The position numbers were made by a program, and so were the translations under genes. From the NCBI RefSeq assembly GCF_001975985.1, contig NZ_MTQF01000007.1, positions 310,001 through 374,000 of the forward strand: 64,000 bases of DNA. The letters run 5' to 3'. This DNA comes from [Flexibacter] sp. ATCC 35103 (lineage in GTDB: Bacteria > Bacteroidota > Bacteroidia > Flavobacteriales > Flavobacteriaceae). Shown here in pieces: positions 8,268 to 16,876 of the stretch; position 1 is the first letter of the stretch, and every line of letters begins with the position of its first letter. Below the pieces are notes generated by a model, which ran no database searches, was not told where the DNA came from, and saw nothing but the letters and a program-made list of their open reading frames with translations.

Positions 8268-9527
8268 ATGGTACATGAAAGAGTGATGGAGAAGCTGGCT
8301 ATTTTGGCTGATGCTGCAAAATATGATGTCTCGTGTTCGTCAAGCGGAAGCAAGAGAGAAAATAAAGATAAAGGACTTGGAGATGCAAAAGGATACGGCA
8401 TTTGTCATGCTTATACAGAGGACGGACGTTGTGTGTCATTACTAAAAATTTTATTAACCAATCATTGCATTTTTGACTGCGCATATTGCGTAAGCCGGAA
8501 AAGTAATGATGTAAAGCGCGCCGCTTTTACAGTGCAGGAAGTCGTAGATTTAACCATTGGCTTTTACAGAAGAAATTATATCGAAGGCTTATTTCTGAGT
8601 TCAGGTATTTTTGATAATCCGGATTATACGATGGAGCGTTTGGTTAGGATTGCAAAGAAACTGCGATTAGAAGAAAATTTTAATGGTTATATCCATCTAA
8701 AAGCGATTCCGGGTGCAAGTGACGAATTGCTTCAGCAAGCCGGAATGTACGCGGATCGTTTAAGCGTAAATGTCGAAATGCCAACAGAGCAAAGTCTTAA
8801 ATTGCTGGCGCCCGATAAAAATCATATTGATGTGATTAAACCAATGGAATATCTAAAAAATGAAATCGTTGGTCATAAGGAAGAAAAAAAGTTAAATTAC
8901 AAAGTTCCTGTTTTTGCTCCTGCCGGTCAAAGTACGCAAATGGTTATTGGCGCAACAAAAGAAAGCGATCTTGAAATTCTGGGCATGGCTGATTATTTTT
9001 ATCAAAAGATGAATATGAAACGGGTTTACTATTCCGGATATGTGCCTATTAGTTATGACAGCAGACTTCCGGTTATTGGCACTCCGGTTCCTATAATACG
9101 TGAAAACCGTTTGTATCAGGCAGATTGGTTAGTTCGGTTTTACGGATTTAATGTAAATGAAATTGTTGGTTTCAACCAGCCCAATCTTGATCTTGACATC
9201 GACCCAAAATTAGGTTGGGCGTTGCGTAACCTTAATCAATTTCCGGTTGATATTAATACCGCAGATTTAGAGCTTATAAAACGCATTCCCGGAATAGGAT
9301 ATTTAAGTGCTAAAAAGATTGTTGCAGCCAGACAATTTAAAAAACTCTTTCCTGACGATTTAAAAAAATTAGGAATTGCTTACACACGCGCCAAATATTT
9401 TCTGGCATTTCCAACCCCGTTTCAAATGCAGCGGGATTTAACTTCGATTCAAATCAAAGACCAAATTTTAAATCTCCAAAACAGTAAGTATAAAAATGAT
9501 TTCTCTAATCAGCTTGCTTTATTTTAA
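8268..9527 (+). CDS. Putative DNA modification/repair radical SAM protein
   Basis: A 419-residue protein of the radical SAM family described as linked to uracil-DNA glycosylase-like genes (TIGR03916 as I recall it). Motifs: KYDVSCSSSGS near the N-terminus, the cluster-binding CX3CX2C in CIFDCAYCVSRKSN, and a C-terminal helix-hairpin-helix (FPVDINTADLELIKRIPGIG) of the type that binds DNA. The [4Fe-4S] cluster would cleave S-adenosylmethionine; the substrate is unknown. Its stop codon is 5 bases from the start of the DUF4130-type partner, forming a two-gene unit. The ATG at 8286 is an alternative start, but MVHERVMEKLAILADAAKYD fits the family N-terminus. Confidence 0.88.
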   Translation: MVHERVMEKLAILADAAKYDVSCSSSGSKRENKDKGLGDAKGYGICHAYTEDGRCVSLLKILLTNHCIFDCAYCVSRKSNDVKRAAFTVQEVVDLTIGFYRRNYIEGLFLSSGIFDNPDYTMERLVRIAKKLRLEENFNGYIHLKAIPGASDELLQQAGMYADRLSVNVEMPTEQSLKLLAPDKNHIDVIKPMEYLKNEIVGHKEEKKLNYKVPVFAPAGQSTQMVIGATKESDLEILGMADYFYQKMNMKRVYYSGYVPISYDSRLPVIGTPVPIIRENRLYQADWLVRFYGFNVNEIVGFNQPNLDLDIDPKLGWALRNLNQFPVDINTADLELIKRIPGIGYLSAKKIVAARQFKKLFPDDLKKLGIAYTRAKYFLAFPTPFQMQRDLTSIQIKDQILNLQNSKYKNDFSNQLALF

Positions 9528-9532
9528 TTGAG

Positions 9533-10315
9533 ATGATACAGTTAATCTACGACGGAACTTATGAAGGCTGGCTTACAGCTGTATTTGAAATTTATGAATA
9601 TAAATTTGAAGATGTTGTTTTTGCCAAAAATGAAGCCTCTGCAGCTTTGCTTTTTTCAACACATCATAATGTAATGACAGATGTAGAAAAAGCAAATAGG
9701 GTTTTAATGGGATTAAAAAAACGTCTTTCGGCAGGAGGATTCTCAGATTTCTATAAAGCATTTTTTTCTGATATGGATGACATCGAACAAATCATGTTTC
9801 AATTTGCTAAATATGCTTTGGCAAGTTCAAAAAACATTGAAGAAGATTTTAGCAACAGCGCAGTTTGGGATCTTAGAAAAGCAACAAGAATGACCAGAAG
9901 AGAAGCACATCGAATGGAAGCTTTTGTGCGATTTAAACTCACAAAAGATAAATTGTATTATGCGATTGTTGAGCCGGATTGTAATGTTTTGCCCATTATA
10001 GAAAACCATTTTAAAAAACGCTATGCTGACCAGCGTTGGTTAATTTATGATTCAAAACGTAAATATGGTATTTATTATGATCTTCAAAAGGTTTCAACAA
10101 TAGAACTGCAATTTAATGCTGAATCTAATTCTTCTAAATTTTTAGCCGAAATATGCGATGAACAAGAAGAGTTTTATCAGAATCTTTGGCGTTGTTTCTT
10201 TAAAAGTGTAAATATTGAATCCAGAAAAAATATGAAACTTCATATGCAGCATATGCCAAAACGATATTGGAAGAATTTGACAGAGAAAATTCCGGATTTA
10301 AAAAACAGAAAATAA
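9533..10315 (+). CDS. DUF4130 / TIGR03915-type putative DNA metabolism protein
   Basis: A 260-residue protein beginning MIQLIYDGTYEGWLTAVFE, the characteristic start of this family, which almost always accompanies the radical SAM protein encoded just upstream. RKATRMTRREAHRMEAFVRF and PDCNVLPIIENHFKKRYADQ are the DUF4130 core. In many bacteria this protein is fused to a C-terminal uracil-DNA-glycosylase-like domain; here it ends at KNLTEKIPDLKNRK and no such domain is present. The reaction is unknown; a role in repair or base modification is inferred from the association. Confidence 0.86.
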   Translation: MIQLIYDGTYEGWLTAVFEIYEYKFEDVVFAKNEASAALLFSTHHNVMTDVEKANRVLMGLKKRLSAGGFSDFYKAFFSDMDDIEQIMFQFAKYALASSKNIEEDFSNSAVWDLRKATRMTRREAHRMEAFVRFKLTKDKLYYAIVEPDCNVLPIIENHFKKRYADQRWLIYDSKRKYGIYYDLQKVSTIELQFNAESNSSKFLAEICDEQEEFYQNLWRCFFKSVNIESRKNMKLHMQHMPKRYWKNLTEKIPDLKNRK

Positions 10316-10377
10316 TTATTTTGCGTTTAGATGTATTAATTTTTCACATTACATTTCATTAATTGTATGAAAAGTTG

Positions 10378-10522
10378 TATTTTTGTCAGGGTTACAAATC
10401 TAAGGTTCATTTGTTGCAAGCTAAAAACAAACTGGAATATTTAGAAAACACATTAAACAATAAAAAGAATTCGATCATCCTACTATAAATTAAAAAAGAG
10501 ACTTATTTTTAAGTCTCTTTTT
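10378..10522 (+). ncRNA. Candidate small RNA (about 134 nt) with own promoter box and terminator
   Basis: A TATTTTTG box (TAnnTTTG, 10378-10385) would start transcription near 10389, and a strong terminator ends at about 10522. No ATG-initiated ORF lies between. No TTG is at the right -33 distance, so the promoter is weak or needs an activator. Alternatively this is simply the 3' untranslated region of the DUF4130 gene. Confidence 0.3.
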
Positions 10523-10525
10523 TTG
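10493..10525 (+). terminator. Rho-independent terminator
   Basis: AAAAAGAGACTTA (10493-10505) pairs perfectly with TAAGTCTCTTTTT (10510-10522) around a TTTT loop, followed by more T. It lies 178 bases after the DUF4130 gene. The A-tract on the other side could also serve the converging minus-strand gene at 10591. Confidence 0.82.
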
Positions 10526-10590
10526 TTTATCTGTTTTGGTAATCTATAATAGTTTTTATAAACAAAACAAGTTCATTTAGTTTGTTGTCA

Positions 10591-11007
10591 TTATTTCATT
10601 GCAACCAAAATGATACAAACAATACAAATGCCTGTTAAATGATATAAACCGCTTATGGCAGCATAATGAAGTGGGTTTGGCATATTGGGATTAATGGCAA
10701 TATTAAGTGTATTTGCAACTAAATATCCTATCCCAATAACTAACGCAAATTCTATAGCTCCTTGATAAGTATCAATTCCTAAAGTATAAATTAAGATAGC
10801 GCTGGCAATGGTAATTATCAATGAACAAATGGCTGGGCCAATGATGAAAATGGGTGCCGGTTTTGATGGCAAATCATTTTCTTTCCCCAAAGATATGGCA
10901 TATTGTTTTTTAAATAATAATGTAAACCATAGTGCGCCTACAAAGAAATAAGCAAAAAATGCGACGATAATACTAATCCAGTTTAAATTTGCTAATTGAC
11001 CAATCAT
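10591..11007 (-). CDS. DUF1761 family membrane protein
   Basis: A 138-residue integral membrane protein with four hydrophobic segments: WISIIVAFFAYFFVGALWF, a second near residues 50-75, a third near 85-105, and the C-terminal GLYHLTGICIVCIILVAMK. The pattern of a short N-terminus, GALWFTLLF and four segments matches DUF1761 proteins, whose function is unknown. It stands alone on the minus strand, followed by the terminator at 10493-10522 read in reverse. Confidence 0.8.
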   Translation of the reverse strand: MIGQLANLNWISIIVAFFAYFFVGALWFTLLFKKQYAISLGKENDLPSKPAPIFIIGPAICSLIITIASAILIYTLGIDTYQGAIEFALVIGIGYLVANTLNIAINPNMPNPLHYAAISGLYHLTGICIVCIILVAMK

Positions 11008-11152
11008 AATACTTTTGTTTTTAAGGTTTTTAAGATGACACTTGTCATTCTATAGTACAAATGTAAAATGGGCTAATGACAGCAGTATGTCAGGAGTAAA
11101 AAAAAAGAAGCTATACAGCCTCTTTATAATATGTTTAATTTCTGATCTTAAC

Positions 11153-11917
11153 TTAATTCCAGATTCCGTTCATTTCCGTCAAAATGATAGGTTTGCCATT
11201 TGTAACCACAATTGTATGTTCATGTTGTGCCATATGTCCGCCTTTATTGCCCACCATAGTCCAGCCATCCTTAAGTTCTACAGCAAGAGATGATGAGGTC
11301 GAGATAAAAGTTTCAATCGCTACAACAGAGTCTTTTTTAAAACGTCTTTGATCAAATCGGTTTTTATAGTTTAATAATTCATCAGGTTGTTCATGCAAGC
11401 TTCTGCCAATACCATGTCCACCTAAATTTTTTATCACTTTGTAACCTCTTTTTTCAGCTTCTGTTTCTATAAGATATCCTATCTCAGAAATTTTTACACC
11501 ACCTTTTATATTCTCTATTGCTTTTTGTAAAATATCTTTTGATGCATTTACGAGTTTCTGATGTCCGTTTTTATCCTCGCCAATAACAAATGAACCTCCG
11601 TTATCAGACCAAAAACCATCCAGTTCTGCCGAAACATCAATGTTTATTAAATCACCTTCTTCAAGTATTCTCTTATCAGACGGAATACCGTGACAAAACT
11701 CATTGTTTACGCTAATGCATGTCCATCCCGGAAAACCGTAAGTAAGATATGGAGCTGATTTTGCGCCTAAATCATTCAGGATTTTTCCGCCATAATCATC
11801 TAATTCCTTTGTCGTCATACCAGGTTTGGCAAAATTTCTCATTTCTTTGAGCGTGTAAGCAACAGCTTCACTTGCTTTTTTCATTCCTATTAATTCTGAC
11901 TCTTGTTTTATCGACAT
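11153..11917 (-). CDS. map: Type I methionine aminopeptidase
   Basis: A 254-residue enzyme that removes the N-terminal methionine from nascent proteins. The metal ligands of the pita-bread fold are all visible: two Asp in INIDVSAELDGFWSDNG, His in GGHGIGR, Glu in AIETF and Glu in QHEHTIVV. The substrate-pocket SVNNEFCHGIPSDK is also present. It lacks the N-terminal zinc-finger extension of some isoforms and is away from ribosomal protein genes, where a principal map often lies, so this may be a second copy. Length and start are normal for the family. Confidence 0.93.
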   Translation of the reverse strand: MSIKQESELIGMKKASEAVAYTLKEMRNFAKPGMTTKELDDYGGKILNDLGAKSAPYLTYGFPGWTCISVNNEFCHGIPSDKRILEEGDLINIDVSAELDGFWSDNGGSFVIGEDKNGHQKLVNASKDILQKAIENIKGGVKISEIGYLIETEAEKRGYKVIKNLGGHGIGRSLHEQPDELLNYKNRFDQRRFKKDSVVAIETFISTSSSLAVELKDGWTMVGNKGGHMAQHEHTIVVTNGKPIILTEMNGIWN

Positions 11918-11990
11918 GATTTTATTTTTTTCTGATGAGGTATTTGCTTTTCTACTTTATAAAGCTGCAAATGAATTATTAAATGCAAAA

Positions 11991-12353
11991 TTAATTATTT
12001 TCTACCAGTTCAATATCCATAGTTTTAATTAATCCGTCGTCAAAAGTGTAAATATGTTTTACAATTCCGTCAAACATCAAATTACCTTGCAGATCTTTTA
12101 CGTTTTGATGCACCTTGACTTCCAGGCTTCCATTTTCTCTTTCGGTAAAACCAACAGGTTCAACTTTTGGATTTATTTCTGTCCATTGCCTTGTCCAGTA
12201 TTCCTTAATTTCATTATGACCGCTTATGTAACCGCCTTCCCAGGCTTTCGACCATTGCACGTCTTTTTGCATTGTCGATAATGCATTGTCAATATTTCTT
12301 TCGTTAAAAGCATTGTAAGCTTTCTTGATAGTATCTTCGAATTGATTTGTCAT
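11991..12353 (-). CDS. NTF2-like/SnoaL-like protein
   Basis: A 120-residue single-domain protein with the cone-shaped alpha+beta pattern of the NTF2-like superfamily: N-terminal helices (FEDTIKKAYNAFNERNIDNAL), a tryptophan-rich strand (VQWSKAWEGGYISG), then WTRQW and paired strands ending FDDGLIKTMDIELVENN. Members bind small ligands or act as enzymes; no catalytic set can be assigned. No signal peptide. It lies 73 bases upstream of the methionine aminopeptidase on the same strand. Confidence 0.8.
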   Translation of the reverse strand: MTNQFEDTIKKAYNAFNERNIDNALSTMQKDVQWSKAWEGGYISGHNEIKEYWTRQWTEINPKVEPVGFTERENGSLEVKVHQNVKDLQGNLMFDGIVKHIYTFDDGLIKTMDIELVENN

Positions 12354-12514
12354 TATAAGTCTTTTTAAAGAGATTTAATTGAAGGATCTTTTTGTTTCGC
12401 TAATATAAAACTAATTCATTAAACAATTTATTTAAAGAGCCTTTGCAAAAACTCAAACCGAATTTTCTTAAATACTTTTTTATTCAATAAAAGTATTTTT
12501 AATAAATTTGAAAT

Positions 12515-12991
12515 ATGAATATAGACCTTAAAAATAGTAATATCAGAACAGCGACGAATGCTGATTTGCCTGTTCTGGAAAAATTTTTGCAGATTCTTGT
12601 TGAAGCTGAGCGTCCGTTTGATCCAACATTAAAAGAGGGCGAAATATTTTATTATGATATAAAAGAACTTATAACAGATCCTGCAACAGAAATTATGGTT
12701 GTTGAATATGATAATGAAATTATTGGAAGCGGCTACGCGCAAATTCGACCTGGAAAACCGTTTGAAAAGCATGAATCATTTGGATATCTGGGTTTTATGT
12801 TCGTAAGTCCGGAATTTAGAGGAAAAGGAATTAACGGTTTATTACTTAACGCTCTCCAAAAATGGATTTTATCTCACGGAATTACAGAGGTAAGGCTTCA
12901 GGTATATGATGAAAATGAAGCAGCAGTAAAAGCATATGAAAAAGCAGGTTTCAAAAAACTATTTACTACAATGCGCTGCGACATTAGCTAA
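12515..12991 (+). CDS. GNAT family N-acetyltransferase
   Basis: A 158-residue acetyltransferase. The acetyl-CoA-binding motif A is at FVSPEFRGKGINGLLLNAL (RGKGI matches Q/RxxGxG/A), preceded by the beta strand GYLGFMF and followed by VRLQVYDENEAAVKAYEKAGFKK, the standard motif B. The substrate is unknown; the GNAT fold acetylates amines on small molecules or proteins. It is a single-gene unit ending at a bidirectional terminator shared with the Rrf2 gene. Confidence 0.9.
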   Translation: MNIDLKNSNIRTATNADLPVLEKFLQILVEAERPFDPTLKEGEIFYYDIKELITDPATEIMVVEYDNEIIGSGYAQIRPGKPFEKHESFGYLGFMFVSPEFRGKGINGLLLNALQKWILSHGITEVRLQVYDENEAAVKAYEKAGFKKLFTTMRCDIS

Positions 12992-12998
12992 AAGCAAT

Positions 12999-13030
12999 AA
13001 AAAGGCCCTTAAATTTTTTAAGGGCTTTTT
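12999..13030. terminator. Bidirectional terminator between GNAT and Rrf2 genes
   Basis: AAAAAGGCCCTTAAA pairs with TTTAAGGGCTTTTT (one bulged base), with A and T tracts on both sides, between convergent genes. Confidence 0.8.
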
Positions 13031-13047
13031 CAGTTTTACGACAAAAA

Positions 13048-13548
13048 TTATTTTGAATCAAACCCAAACCAGTTTTGTGTTTTATCAATCATTTCCTGTC
13101 CGTATTGTTTGCGAATAGTATCATAAACCCATTGCAGTTTTTTTTCTTGCAAAGATTCCTTCATCTTATTTTCGGTCTCTATCATTGCCAGGTGTATAGC
13201 ACAATAGTTGCCTTTTTGCCACGGAAGATTTTTTTTGTCTAATAATACACAATTATCTCTGATGTCATTGCATTCAAAAAAGGAGATTTCTCCTTCTACA
13301 GCAAGAACAATATCCAGAAAAGAAATCCCGACCGCAGATCTGGCGAGTTTATAACCGCCTTTTACACCTATATTCGAGCGAACTATTCCGGCTTTCTTTA
13401 ATTTTGTAAAAGCCTTGGCAAGATAAGTTTCTGAGATATTTTGAAAATTTGCCAAATCGCGTACCGTAATCGTACTGTCTTCCGGGATATCGATCAAATA
13501 AACCAGAGAATGTATCGCATATTCGACATTTTTTCCTAAAGTTGGCAT
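13048..13548 (-). CDS. Rrf2 family transcriptional regulator
   Basis: A 166-residue regulator. The N-terminal winged helix is typical: LGKNVEYAIHSLVYL, TVRDLANFQNISETYLAKAFTKL and the wing VKGGYKLAR. Three cysteines follow in FFECNDIRDNC and GNYC, in the region where IscR/NsrR-type members bind an iron-sulfur cluster, so redox or nitric-oxide sensing is possible; the spacing (CX6C then X14C) is not exactly that of IscR. It lies 33 bases downstream of the flavin oxidoreductase gene on the same strand and is likely co-transcribed with and controlling it. Confidence 0.88.
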   Translation of the reverse strand: MPTLGKNVEYAIHSLVYLIDIPEDSTITVRDLANFQNISETYLAKAFTKLKKAGIVRSNIGVKGGYKLARSAVGISFLDIVLAVEGEISFFECNDIRDNCVLLDKKNLPWQKGNYCAIHLAMIETENKMKESLQEKKLQWVYDTIRKQYGQEMIDKTQNWFGFDSK

Positions 13549-13581
13549 ATAACAGGTTTTATAAAAATTATCATTTAAATA

Positions 13582-14805
13582 TTAAACAGCATTTTGAGCC
13601 ACATTAGGAACCTCAGGATAAGAATCTTCAAGTGCCGTTAGAACATCATCTGCAGGATAAATAAGTTTTGTAGTAACTTCCATCTTTATATTTTTACCTT
13701 CAATGCCGCTCGAAACCAGTTTACGTTCCCAGCCTGAAGTTAACATGCCGTCTTGCTGACCTAAATCTACACAAGTTACATAATCAGTATAACGGTAAGG
13801 TTTTAGAGGCTGACCAAATAAACTGTTAACAGCATTATGACCCGCCCATTTGCCAAGAAACATCGAAAACTGACAAGCCATAAGCGAACTGTTGCCTTGA
13901 TCATCTACCGGAATATTAGCAACATCACCGGCTGCAATTACGTTTGTATATTCTTTTAATTGCAAATATTCATTTACATGTAAACGCCCCAGTTTGTCTT
14001 TCTCTCCCTTAAAAAAACTACAAAGAGAGCTTGCAACCAATCCAATAGTTGAGATAACGGTTTGCGCAGCTATAAAATGACCATCGCTTAATGTGGCTCC
14101 GTTATTTTTTACTGCCGCCAGAGAAACTCCGCTAACTACAGTTATATCCTTAGAGTTTAAAGTTTCTATAACATAATCCTGCGCTTCAGGAGCATAATAA
14201 TTTCCTACTTTGCCTGACTTTTCTATAAGTACTACTTTAAAATCAATTGCTTTCTTTGCGTAATCAGCTAATATTTTATTCGCTTTTTCTTTAATTACCG
14301 TAGCAACTTCAAGCCCTGTTAATCCACTTCCGGCAATTACAAAAGTGGTAGCACCTTCGCCTTCAAAGTTTTTATGTGCTAATTGTATAAGGTGATTTTC
14401 TAATTTTTGAGCGCCGTAAAAAGTATCTACATTAAACGTGTTTTCGATTCCCGGAATATTTATAGCCTTCAAAACGCTTCCCGAAGACAGAATAAGATAA
14501 TCATAACTTAAAATTCTTGAACCGCTTTCGGTTGCTACCGTTACCATTTTTTGGTCTGGATCAATGATTTCTGCTTTGCCAATAATAAGTTTAATGTTCA
14601 GTTGTTTAAAATATTTGTTTAATTCAACTCTTAAACCTTCAAGCGAAACCTCATACAATCTTGGTCGAATGGTTAAGTATTCATCCATATTTACCAGCGT
14701 TACTTCAAGTTCATCTTCTTTTTTTAGTTCACGGCTTTGGCGAATAGCACTTAAGGCACTCCAGAAACCGGCGAAACCGCCTCCAATAATCAATAGTTTT
14801 TTCAT
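13582..14805 (-). CDS. NAD(P)/FAD-dependent oxidoreductase, NDH-2-like
   Basis: A 407-residue two-dinucleotide-binding-domain flavoprotein. The FAD-binding GxGxxG is at LLIIGGGFAGFWSALSA near the start; the NAD(P)H-binding one is at FVIAGSGLTGLEVATVI near residue 155. VIAAGDVANIP near residue 305 is the conserved second FAD contact. The architecture resembles type II NADH dehydrogenases and related quinone or ferredoxin reductases; no membrane anchor is obvious. The start is MKKLLIIGGG. The Rrf2 regulator gene follows on the same strand, suggesting redox- or NO-responsive expression. Confidence 0.87.
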   Translation of the reverse strand: MKKLLIIGGGFAGFWSALSAIRQSRELKKEDELEVTLVNMDEYLTIRPRLYEVSLEGLRVELNKYFKQLNIKLIIGKAEIIDPDQKMVTVATESGSRILSYDYLILSSGSVLKAINIPGIENTFNVDTFYGAQKLENHLIQLAHKNFEGEGATTFVIAGSGLTGLEVATVIKEKANKILADYAKKAIDFKVVLIEKSGKVGNYYAPEAQDYVIETLNSKDITVVSGVSLAAVKNNGATLSDGHFIAAQTVISTIGLVASSLCSFFKGEKDKLGRLHVNEYLQLKEYTNVIAAGDVANIPVDDQGNSSLMACQFSMFLGKWAGHNAVNSLFGQPLKPYRYTDYVTCVDLGQQDGMLTSGWERKLVSSGIEGKNIKMEVTTKLIYPADDVLTALEDSYPEVPNVAQNAV

Positions 14806-15041
14806 TTTCTTTATAGATAATTACGATAATATTTGTCGCAAATTAAAGCATAATATATTTATTATATAAGATTATTCTTTCTTTATTTTTGAAAGTAAAT
14901 CTATATTTATAGCTAAATACTTATAAATTAGAATACTATTAAAGAATTAAAAAATCGTCTTTATCTAAGAAGTTTTTATTTAGTGCCGATATTATGGATT
15001 ATTCAGAAGTATATTATGAAATTAAAAAGGAATAAAAACGA
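14806..15041. other. Intergenic, AT-rich, no gene seen
   Basis: Strongly AT-rich DNA that should hold the promoter of the oxidoreductase/Rrf2 unit. Only a 13-codon ATG frame is present near 14995, which I do not call a gene. Confidence 0.4.
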
Positions 15042-15069
15042 AAAAACACCACTTAAAGGTGGTGTTTTT
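15042..15069. terminator. Bidirectional-type terminator after XRE gene
   Basis: AAAAACACCAC (15042-15052) pairs with GTGGTGTTTTT (15059-15069) around a 6-base loop. On the minus strand it lies 55 bases past the stop of the XRE regulator. Confidence 0.78.
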
Positions 15070-15123
15070 GGTTTATGATTAGACCAGAATTGAATCTGTC
15101 TTTCGATAAATATTTTTGAAGTT

Positions 15124-15540
15124 TTATTTTTGTTGCAATAATTTTTCTAAATATTCAATTTTATCTTTTTCAGCTTGCAACAAACGTTCGTAAAGTTTTT
15201 TATTTTCTTCAACAGATTCCATTAATTTATCTAATGGATTAAAAGTACAATGATTTGCATTGTTAACTAAACCATTGGCAGTGCTATTATCATTAAAAGT
15301 ATTAAAATAGCTAATCATACTTTCTTCAGAGAAATTTTTAATTGCTTCTACAGTTACGCCAAGTGCTTTTGCTACTTCTTCAAGTCTTTCTTCTTCTATG
15401 GTTTCACTGTTTTCTATGGCAGATACAGCTTGTTGAGATGTTCCTAAAGCTTGTGCCAAAGCTTCTTGCTTCATGTCTTTCAGTTCACGAATACGGCTAA
15501 TTTTTCGCCCTATATGATTTTGTTTTGTTACTGTGCTCAT
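15124..15540 (-). CDS. XRE family HTH transcriptional regulator
   Basis: A 138-residue protein with a Cro/C1-type helix-turn-helix at residues about 10-65: RIRELKDMKQEALAQALGTSQQAVSAIENSE. The C-terminal third (MESVEENKKLYERLLQAEKDKIEYLEKLL) is a predicted coiled coil that probably dimerises the protein. There is no signal peptide and no neighbouring antitoxin/toxin partner of recognisable type. This size and layout is common for stand-alone flavobacterial regulators of unknown target. Confidence 0.87.
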   Translation of the reverse strand: MSTVTKQNHIGRKISRIRELKDMKQEALAQALGTSQQAVSAIENSETIEEERLEEVAKALGVTVEAIKNFSEESMISYFNTFNDNSTANGLVNNANHCTFNPLDKLMESVEENKKLYERLLQAEKDKIEYLEKLLQQK

Positions 15541-15746
15541 AGTTCAAAGATATTCAAAATTCTTTAAAATTTTCTGGTTTGGTAAAACACATTCTGTATC
15601 TGTAAAATACATTTTTATAAATGTTTATATTTATTGTGTGCTAAACAAAAGTACAATTTTTCGGACATGAAATTATTTCAAAAACTAAAATTATCAGGAT
15701 AGTATTGTATAAAAGGGAAAGTGTTTACAATAAACTAATTTAAATT

Positions 15747-16007
15747 TTAAAGTTTCTCCTCTTCTAAACCATCAACAGCAGAAATCTGATCTAGTATATT
15801 GGTTTGATTAGGCGAAATATAGTTTTTTACTTCGCTTGGAGTTTCCTTCTTAAAAAGAATATCTAATGCATTATACAGTTTTAATAAAACATCTCTGTCT
15901 TCTTTTTGGATATCTAAAGCAGTATTAAAATTAAAAACATAGTTATTCGAATTTCGTACTTCTACTTTTATCGTTTTTGATGTGATTTTAAATTTGACTA
16001 TATCCAT
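15747..16007 (-). CDS. Small hypothetical protein
   Basis: An 86-residue protein, MDIVKFKITSKTIKVEV..., mostly charged and without signal peptide or membrane segments. Family not recognised. It lies 206 bases upstream of the XRE regulator on the same strand. Codon use and AT content look like the neighbours. Confidence 0.55.
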   Translation of the reverse strand: MDIVKFKITSKTIKVEVRNSNNYVFNFNTALDIQKEDRDVLLKLYNALDILFKKETPSEVKNYISPNQTNILDQISAVDGLEEEKL

Positions 16008-16162
16008 ATTTATAAGGTGTTAACTTTTTTGCTTTTTTGAATATGATACTTATTAGATGCTTTAATAAGTATTAAAGATATTTAATTATTTAGAGTTACA
16101 ACTTAATTATTTAAAGTTCTTAACTGTAATTTTTTAGACAATGAGTAATTATTCTCAATAAA

Positions 16163-16193
16163 AAACCCCTAATCAATTGATGATTAGGGGTTT
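16163..16193 (-). terminator. Terminator downstream of tRNA-Met
   Basis: AAACCCCTAATCA (16163-16175) pairs perfectly with TGATTAGGGGTTT (16181-16193). Read on the minus strand it follows the tRNA by 9 bases and ends in a T tract. Confidence 0.8.
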
Positions 16194-16201
16194 GTTTTTT
16201 G

Positions 16202-16275
16202 TAGCGAGGACGGGAGTTGAACCCGTGACCTCAGGGTTATGAATCCTGCGCTCTAACCAACTGAGCTACCTCGCC
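16202..16275 (-). tRNA. tRNA-Met (CAT)
   Basis: On the minus strand the 74-nt sequence folds as a tRNA: acceptor GGCGAGG pairing with CCTCGCT, D-arm AGCTCAGTTGGTTAGAGC, anticodon loop TTCATAA with anticodon CAT, and T-arm CGGGTTCAACTCCCG. It lacks the C1-A72 mismatch of initiator tRNA, so elongator Met is most likely; a lysidine-modified tRNA-Ile2 is the alternative. CCA is not fully encoded. Confidence 0.93.
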
Positions 16276-16311
16276 AAGATTGCAAGTGAACCGTGTTCCT
16301 CATTGCGGGTG

Positions 16312-16341
16312 CAAAGATAGAAATATTATCAAAGCTTCCAA
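16312..16341 (-). promoter_or_regulatory. Promoter of tRNA-Met
   Basis: On the minus strand TTG (16341-16339), 19 bases, then TATCTTTG (16319-16312), matching the Bacteroidota TTG/TAnnTTTG consensus. It would start the transcript about 30 bases before the tRNA. Confidence 0.7.
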
Positions 16342-16429
16342 GAATAAAATGAAGAAAAAAAAATATTTTTAAAAATGCATTGTTTTTGGACATATATTCT
16401 TATATTTCCAAAAAAATTAAAAGTAGCAC

Positions 16430-16822
16430 ATGGATTCAAAAATACGTTACGAAATCGAGTTTCCCATAAATTCTTCGCCGCAATTATTATATCAATATAT
16501 ATCGACACCATCAGGTTTGTCAGAATGGTTTGCAGACAATGTAAATTCAAGAGGTGAATTTTTTACTTTTATCTGGAATGACTCTCAGGAAAAAGCACGT
16601 TTAGCTTCTAAAAAAACCGGAGAAAAGGTAAAGTTTAAATGGGTTGATGAAAGTAGTAAGGATACAGAATATTTTTTCGAACTGCATATCTTAGTCGATG
16701 AATTGACAAAAGATGTGTCGTTAATGGTAGTTGACTTCGCAGAAAAAGAAGAAGTAGGAGAGGCTAAACAATTGTGGGAGAATCAGATCTCAGACCTGAA
16801 ACATCTTATAGGATCTGTTTAG
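16430..16822 (+). CDS. START-like (SRPBCC/AHSA1-like) domain protein
   Basis: A 130-residue single-domain protein of the helix-grip fold: RYEIEFPINSSPQLLYQYISTPSGLSEWFADNVN is the classic START/AHSA1 opening with the W in LSEWF, followed by strands and a long C-terminal helix (EAKQLWENQISDLKHLIG). The family forms a ligand cavity; the ligand is unknown. It is widespread in flavobacteria as a stand-alone gene. It ends 21 bases before the promoter box of the following aminotransferase. Confidence 0.85.
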   Translation: MDSKIRYEIEFPINSSPQLLYQYISTPSGLSEWFADNVNSRGEFFTFIWNDSQEKARLASKKTGEKVKFKWVDESSKDTEYFFELHILVDELTKDVSLMVVDFAEKEEVGEAKQLWENQISDLKHLIGSV

Positions 16823-16842
16823 TAAAATTCTATTTTATACCT

Positions 16843-16876
16843 TATATTTGCCCTGAACAAAATTCAGGGTTTTTTT
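16843..16876 (+). promoter_or_regulatory. Promoter box abutting a terminator hairpin and start codon
   Basis: TATATTTG (16843-16850, TAnnTTTG) is directly followed by CCCTGAA-CAAAA-TTCAGGG (16851-16869) and seven T (16870-16876), then the ATG of the aminotransferase. The hairpin would terminate readthrough from the START gene; a transcript starting near 16854 would begin inside the left arm and escape it. Confidence 0.6.
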
